Shown here one piece after another: positions 60,290 through 64,000 of a stretch of DNA of 64,000 bases; within the stretch, counting starts at the first letter, position 1, and each line of letters begins with the position of its first letter. Below the pieces are notes generated by a model that did not search any database, was not told the DNA's origin, and saw nothing but the letters and a program-made list of their open reading frames with translations. Origin of the DNA: a candidate division KSB1 bacterium (lineage in GTDB: Bacteria; Zhuqueibacterota; Zhuqueibacteria; Oleimicrobiales; Geothermoviventaceae); assembly GCA_034506315.1 (NCBI GenBank), contig JAPDPT010000006.1, positions 1 to 64,000 on the forward strand, written 5' to 3'. The position numbers were made by a program, and so were the translations under genes.

Positions 60290-62532
60290 CGGACCAAGAG
60301 CAATTTGGTGAAGAAAACCCTTCCCGCCGCAGCGACGCGGACCACGTAGACCCCAGAGGGCAGAGCCTCCCCTCGCAGGTCTCGGCCCGTCCAGACAAAC
60401 TCGAGGTTTCCGCCTCCCAGGTCGCGGAGGGTGTCGCTTCTCAATCTGCGACCGAGGGCGTCGTAAATCGCGACACGCGCCTCTCGAACCCCGGGCAAGA
60501 CGAGTCGGATCCGTGTGCTCTCATTGAAGGGATTGGGCAAGGCAACCAACTCTCCCCCCTTGCCCGCCGGGACGATCACCCACACTTCTTGCGAGAGGGT
60601 TCGATGGCCGTCGAAATCCTCCTGGCGCAATCTATAGGCGTAGGTGCAACCCGGTGGCGGAGCATCCGCGAATCGATAAGCGCGAGGAGAGGTAGAGCTC
60701 CCCTGACCCGGAACAAACCCGATGACCTGCCAGCTTTGGCCATCCTGGGACCGTTCCACGTAGAAGCCGAGGTTCCTTCGTTCGGACCCCGTGACCCAGA
60801 GGAGAAAGACCGAGTCGGCCACCACGTGCGCCCGGAAGTCCGCCAGCTCCACCGGCACGACGAGTGCCGACGCGACGTTAGAAACGGGTGCGGGTGTTCC
60901 TGCCTCGTCCAGGGCGCGCAGGGCGAAGTAGTACGCCACTCGAGGTTGCAGCCCGGTGTAGAGGCGCGTTTCCCGTTGGCCAGCGGGAAGCGGAGAAAGG
61001 CTATCTGGAAGGGGAGTAGCTGCGGCGAACCACTGTTCCAGGGCCACGGAATCCGCCCCGATCGATTCCGGAGGGCAGAGGCTGAAACGGATGTCGTAGC
61101 GTTGCGCCTGGCCATAGGGGCCGTCGTCTCCCGGAGCAGTCCACTCGAGGCGGACCGCACCCTCGCCTTCGGGAGTGGCCATAAGATCCACGATGGGCGC
61201 AGGGGGGATCGTATCCGGCCACTGAACCTCGTAACGCACCCGGAGGGGGTTTTCCCACCAGCGCAGGAAGGTCTCCCCGGTCTCCTTCGTCTGATGGCCG
61301 GGCAGCAGATAGGTCCAGGTGGCGAAGGACGACTGGCCGGTTATGGTGCCACCGTACAGGTATACGCCGGCGTCCCCGTACGAATGCCCGTCGCCGGTGT
61401 CCTCCGTGCCGTCGGCCGTGCCCGATGGCGCGTCCAGATAGTAGAATCGCTGCTGGGTTCCAAGCCTGGGAATGTCGGCAAGCGTCAGGATCGTGCCCTG
61501 CCTGCCGGTAACCATCCACCAATGGCGAGCTGGCGTGGGCAGAGTCTTGTCCACGGGATCGGCGACGCCGTCGATCCTCAGGGAGTCATTTCGCTCGCTG
61601 ATCAGGTACATGCCAATGGCGTTCGCATTGAGGTCCAAGGACTGCCGGAGGTGGTAGACGCCAAACTCGGTTCCGATATTGCCTCCGCCGCCGACGTAGA
61701 AACATCGCGGGTAGAAACGGGCCACAAAGGTGATCTCCTGCTCGAGGATGTTCTGGTAGACCAGCTTGGCGCGGAGCCTCCGCAACACGCGCACCGGTCC
61801 CCCCTTGTAGTCGGTCCCCATCCGCTGGATGTTCTCCTCGCTCAGGGCGTAGCTTATGGCGCCCCGGTACTTCCCCTTGACCCGCTGCTTCTGCCGGTCC
61901 ACCAGATCCGTGTCGGTGCCTCCCCCTGCTTCGGTGATGTGGATATCCGCGAGGATGCCCTTGCTGTTAAACCCCACGAGGTAGAAACGGCCGAGCACTC
62001 GGTCTGCGCGTCCATCGAAGTCCAAATAGGTGGGTATATGGGCTGTCAGGGAATCCGGGACATTCTGAAAGAGATAGATCCACCCGCGTTCCGTTGGGTC
62101 CAGGGGGTCGGTCAGCTCAATCTCCACGCGGGGTCGACGGCCCCTCGGTGGGACCTGGACCCAGAAGCCGTCCGGCACTTTGGCGCCGACATCAGCTGAG
62201 AAGAACACGAGCTCGTCGTCGGGATCCAGAAGGCCGTCGTCCGCGCGGAAATAGTCGCCGTCGCGAACCTCGTCGATCTGGAAAGGAATGGCGCGCCACC
62301 GACACGAGTCGGCATCGTACGCAAACGCGTGAAGTGCGTGTACAGGAGCCCCCAGAAGCTCCGGCACCGAGCTACCGCGGAGCAGGATCGGCTCGAACGG
62401 GCGCTGGAGGGTCGGAGAGATGACCTCTGCCCCCGATGAGTACGCCGCCACGACAAGGACCACCGTTGCTGTGGTTCCCGCCAGGATCCTGAGCCGGCGA
62501 CCCCCGGGGCCGTTTCTCGGTTTAGCCGCCAT
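60286..62532 (-). CDS. Secreted protein with Fn3 and C-terminal sorting domain
   Basis: First gene of the operon, 748 residues. An N-terminal hydrophobic segment (about 15-33) is followed by a body with IPFQIDEVRDGDYFRADDGLLD, HLRQSLDLNANAIGMYL and GTEDTGDGHSYGD, shared with the next gene. A fibronectin type III domain (about 455-560, beginning PPAPIVDLMATPEGEGAVRL) is inserted before the C-terminal sorting tail LPNPFNESTRIRLVL...LPSGVYVVRV, ending TKLLLVR. Function unknown; surface localisation through type IX-like secretion is likely. AGGAGG lies 6 bases before the ATG. Confidence 0.72.
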   Translation of the reverse strand: MAAKPRNGPGGRRLRILAGTTATVVLVVAAYSSGAEVISPTLQRPFEPILLRGSSVPELLGAPVHALHAFAYDADSCRWRAIPFQIDEVRDGDYFRADDGLLDPDDELVFFSADVGAKVPDGFWVQVPPRGRRPRVEIELTDPLDPTERGWIYLFQNVPDSLTAHIPTYLDFDGRADRVLGRFYLVGFNSKGILADIHITEAGGGTDTDLVDRQKQRVKGKYRGAISYALSEENIQRMGTDYKGGPVRVLRRLRAKLVYQNILEQEITFVARFYPRCFYVGGGGNIGTEFGVYHLRQSLDLNANAIGMYLISERNDSLRIDGVADPVDKTLPTPARHWWMVTGRQGTILTLADIPRLGTQQRFYYLDAPSGTADGTEDTGDGHSYGDAGVYLYGGTITGQSSFATWTYLLPGHQTKETGETFLRWWENPLRVRYEVQWPDTIPPAPIVDLMATPEGEGAVRLEWTAPGDDGPYGQAQRYDIRFSLCPPESIGADSVALEQWFAAATPLPDSLSPLPAGQRETRLYTGLQPRVAYYFALRALDEAGTPAPVSNVASALVVPVELADFRAHVVADSVFLLWVTGSERRNLGFYVERSQDGQSWQVIGFVPGQGSSTSPRAYRFADAPPPGCTYAYRLRQEDFDGHRTLSQEVWVIVPAGKGGELVALPNPFNESTRIRLVLPGVREARVAIYDALGRRLRSDTLRDLGGGNLEFVWTGRDLRGEALPSGVYVVRVAAAGRVFFTKLLLVR

Positions 62533-62563
62533 TTCACCCTCCTACTGGGCGCTGCCTTGTGGC

Positions 62564-62592
62564 ATATTAGACATTCGGACAGGAAAAAGCAA
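62564..62592 (-). promoter_or_regulatory. Promoter of the five-gene surface-protein operon
   Basis: Minus-strand TTGCTT (62592-62587), 17-base spacer, TAATAT (62569-62564). Transcription would start near 62557, giving a 25-nt leader containing AGGAGG. Confidence 0.6.
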
Positions 62593-62665
62593 TGCTGAAC
62601 TCTGCCCGTTTTCGGCTGGGGTTGCGAGTCAGGGGGAAGAGTGAGAGGGCTACGGGTGGGGAATC

Positions 62666-62693
62666 AAAAAAGAAGCGGCCCCGAGGCCGCTTC
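62666..62693 (-). terminator. Intrinsic terminator after the AgmX/TonB-like gene
   Basis: A 9-bp perfect stem GAAGCGGCC (62672-62680) and GGCCGCTTC (62685-62693) with a 4-nt loop; on the minus strand six U follow (A tract at 62666-62671). Confidence 0.9.
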
Positions 62694-62719
62694 GCGATCC
62701 GGTGAGTGTGTGAGCGCGC

Positions 62720-63847
62720 TCAATATCCGAAGGCGTAGACCTGCCGAAAGGTGGCGTCGCCAAGAGAGGGATCGATGGCGCCGAAATCGTCCCAGCGCCG
62801 GATCCGACTGAGGATGCAGTCGATCACGTCGGGATCGTTCAGGGTGGAGGAGACAACCTCGACGTTCTTTACGGTCCCCTCGGGAGTGATGGTGAAACGC
62901 ACGACCACCTTGCCCTTCAGATCCGGATTCCGGCGCAGCGCCCGCTGATAGCAGTACTGAATGGCTGCGTTGTGGGAGCTGACTACGGCGGAGACCGCAT
63001 CGGGGTCGCGGCTTCCGGCCCCACCCTTGCCTTCGGTGACCGGGGAGGCAGACGAGACAATGAGATCGCCGCTGCGCGTGAGGGAAGCGGCTTCTGCAGC
63101 GCTGAGCCCGCTGACGAGATCATCGATGCTGGCTACGGCGCTGGCGCGACCGCCGCGAATGCCGTGTCCTCCGCCGGAACCCGATCCGGCGCCGCCGCTG
63201 CCCGATCCCTGTCCGGGCGCGCCGGTGGTTCTCAATCCGCCGACACCGGAGAGCTTCGAATCCAGATCGGAGCCGAGGGAGCCCACCTCACCGAGGACGT
63301 CCTGGACGCCTTCCCCGCTGCCGGATCCCCCGCCCGAGGTGAGAAGGGCCAATACGCCGGCGCCGGAGGCTTGGCGGACGATTTGGGCTCTACCCTCCTG
63401 GCGGGCGGCCGCTGCTCGGCTGCGCGCCTCAGCCCGCGCCTCGGCAGTGGCAGGGCCTAAGCGACCCCGCCCTTCCCGGGCCCCCTCGCCGCCCCCTTCC
63501 TCGGCGCCTCGCCTTGGTTGGGCAGTTTCCGGAGGGGCCGCAACGCCAGGGCCTGCTCCGGCTCGCTTTTGAACCTTGGGGAGCTCGCGGTCCAGGACCA
63601 GGCGCACGTAGCGCTTCTGAATCCTCTCAATCTCCTCCTGGCTGAACTCATGGGAGGGAGGATTGAGCGCAAAATAGAGTCCCAGGGAGAAGTGGACCAC
63701 GAAGGAGACGAGCAGGATGCTCAGGAAGCGGCGATCGAATCCTTCGAACGGCCGTCGGCGAAACGCCCGCATCAGTTCAGCCGAGGGGTACTCGTCGACG
63801 ACGTTCCCGCTCCACTTGGCCTGAGCTTTTCGATCCTCGACGCTCAT
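62720..63847 (-). CDS. AgmX/PglI C-terminal-domain protein, TonB-like energy transducer
   Basis: The 375-residue protein has one N-terminal membrane anchor (about 41-61), a long Gly/Ala/Ser/Arg-rich spacer (about 95-290) with low-complexity GSGSG runs, and a C-terminal domain AAIQYCYQRALRRNPDLKGKVVVRFTITPEGTVKNVEV...CILSRIRRW. This is the AgmX/PglI type, a TonB-like module with two conserved cysteines that spans the periplasm. Next to ExbD it should transmit proton-motive force to outer-membrane receptors or to a gliding/secretion machine. The start ATG 63847 lies 42 bp after the ExbD stop. A strong terminator closes the unit. Confidence 0.88.
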   Translation of the reverse strand: MSVEDRKAQAKWSGNVVDEYPSAELMRAFRRRPFEGFDRRFLSILLVSFVVHFSLGLYFALNPPSHEFSQEEIERIQKRYVRLVLDRELPKVQKRAGAGPGVAAPPETAQPRRGAEEGGGEGAREGRGRLGPATAEARAEARSRAAAARQEGRAQIVRQASGAGVLALLTSGGGSGSGEGVQDVLGEVGSLGSDLDSKLSGVGGLRTTGAPGQGSGSGGAGSGSGGGHGIRGGRASAVASIDDLVSGLSAAEAASLTRSGDLIVSSASPVTEGKGGAGSRDPDAVSAVVSSHNAAIQYCYQRALRRNPDLKGKVVVRFTITPEGTVKNVEVVSSTLNDPDVIDCILSRIRRWDDFGAIDPSLGDATFRQVYAFGY

Positions 63848-63889
63848 CGATTACCCTGTCTGGATGGTTCACAAGAGCGACATCGTAGG

Positions 63890-64000
63890 TTAGCCTTCGC
63901 GCTGGTAGACCACCAGGCGCATGTTTCCGAATTCAGCCCGACCGCACGTTGCCATCACCTTCACCAGGGTCTGGTAGGGGAGGTCACGATCCCCCTGAAT
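63890..64000 (-). CDS. ExbD/TolR-family biopolymer transport protein (5' partial)
   Basis: Only the last 36 codons are inside the window; the frame is open through the right edge. They read IQGDRDLPYQTLVKVMATCG and then EFGNMRLVVYQREG before the stop at 63892-63890. The D-x-x-(V/L)-P-Y-x-x-(V/L)-x-x-(V/I)-M-x-x-C pattern is the periplasmic C-terminal part of ExbD/TolR, which with ExbB forms the proton channel that drives TonB-like proteins. The AgmX-type gene follows at 42 bp. Confidence 0.85.
   Translation of the reverse strand: MQGDRDLPYQTLVKVMATCGRAEFGNMRLVVYQREG

Noticed and set aside
58616-62199. Two long plus-strand open frames (577 and 654 codons) antisense to the surface-protein operon
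   Set aside because: They lie opposite two clearly coding genes with signal peptides and sorting tails; their translations lack domains, and no promoter supports plus-strand transcription.
1-64000. CRISPR arrays, insertion sequences, integrases, phage genes
   Set aside because: No regularly spaced direct repeats, terminal inverted repeats with a transposase, or phage structural genes were seen; gene order and composition are even throughout.

Overview
The window is a GC-rich, densely coding stretch of a Gram-negative (diderm) bacterial genome. Lipid A genes (lpxA, lpxC-fabZ, lpxD), bamA with an OmpH/Skp chaperone, a TamB-like protein, a TonB-dependent receptor, a GWxTD-domain protein and surface proteins with C-terminal sorting-type tails together suggest an uncultured member of the Fibrobacterota-Chlorobiota-Bacteroidota (FCB) superphylum, for example a KSB1-, Calditrichota- or Zixibacteria-like lineage. 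The fused lpxC-fabZ gene fits that group. The lineage is inferred from gene content only. No tRNA, rRNA, CRISPR array, insertion sequence or phage gene was seen.

Layout. (1) 1-8221, plus strand: a truncated beta-propeller/Omp85-barrel fusion, a GWxTD protein, then an arginine operon argJ-argC-argB-argD plus a small NAG-synthase-like acetyltransferase; a possible Arg-codon leader peptide precedes argJ. (2) 8274-24939, minus strand: envelope biogenesis, read from the right: TPR lipoprotein, terminator, uppS, TamB-like, bamA (own promoter), ompH/skp, lpxD, lpxC-fabZ, lpxA, lipM-like octanoyltransferase, small OMP, dxr, rseP. (3) 25333-31070, plus strand: ATP-grasp ligase, alanine-racemase-family enzyme, a Bpt/ATE-type aminoacyl-tRNA transferase homologue and a P1B-4-type metal ATPase, preceded by a promoter and a terminator-like leader hairpin. 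This is the least familiar gene set in the window. (4) 31566-41303, plus strand: two paralogous membrane-anchored lytic transglycosylases bracketing folE, an UPF0173 metallo-hydrolase, a PfkB/HldE-type kinase and a secreted subtilase; then an M2-like metallopeptidase lipoprotein. (5) 41493-53092, plus strand: NHL-type propeller, a very large outer-membrane protein, a second Omp85 (TamA-like) protein, then UbiA prenyltransferase, dtd, maf, a RodZ-like protein, thioredoxin-like lipoprotein, mpl and a protein with two R3H motifs. (6) 53123-64000, minus strand: ExbD fragment, AgmX/TonB-like energy transducer, terminator, then a five-gene operon with 4-nt overlaps (two paralogous sorted surface proteins, lipoprotein, TonB receptor, DUF3108 protein), followed by a PHP-type hydrolase.

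How the parts connect. Regions 2 and 5 supply lipid A, undecaprenyl phosphate, the outer-membrane assembly machinery and peptidoglycan recycling. Regions 1, 5 and 6 supply outer-membrane and surface clients, and the ExbD/AgmX pair would energise TonB-type uptake. Several predicted promoters share a TTGNNN-N16/17-TANNNT layout, so a housekeeping sigma factor of ordinary specificity is likely. Coordinates of starts were adjusted from the longest frames using ribosome binding sites, signal peptides and promoter positions, as noted per entry.
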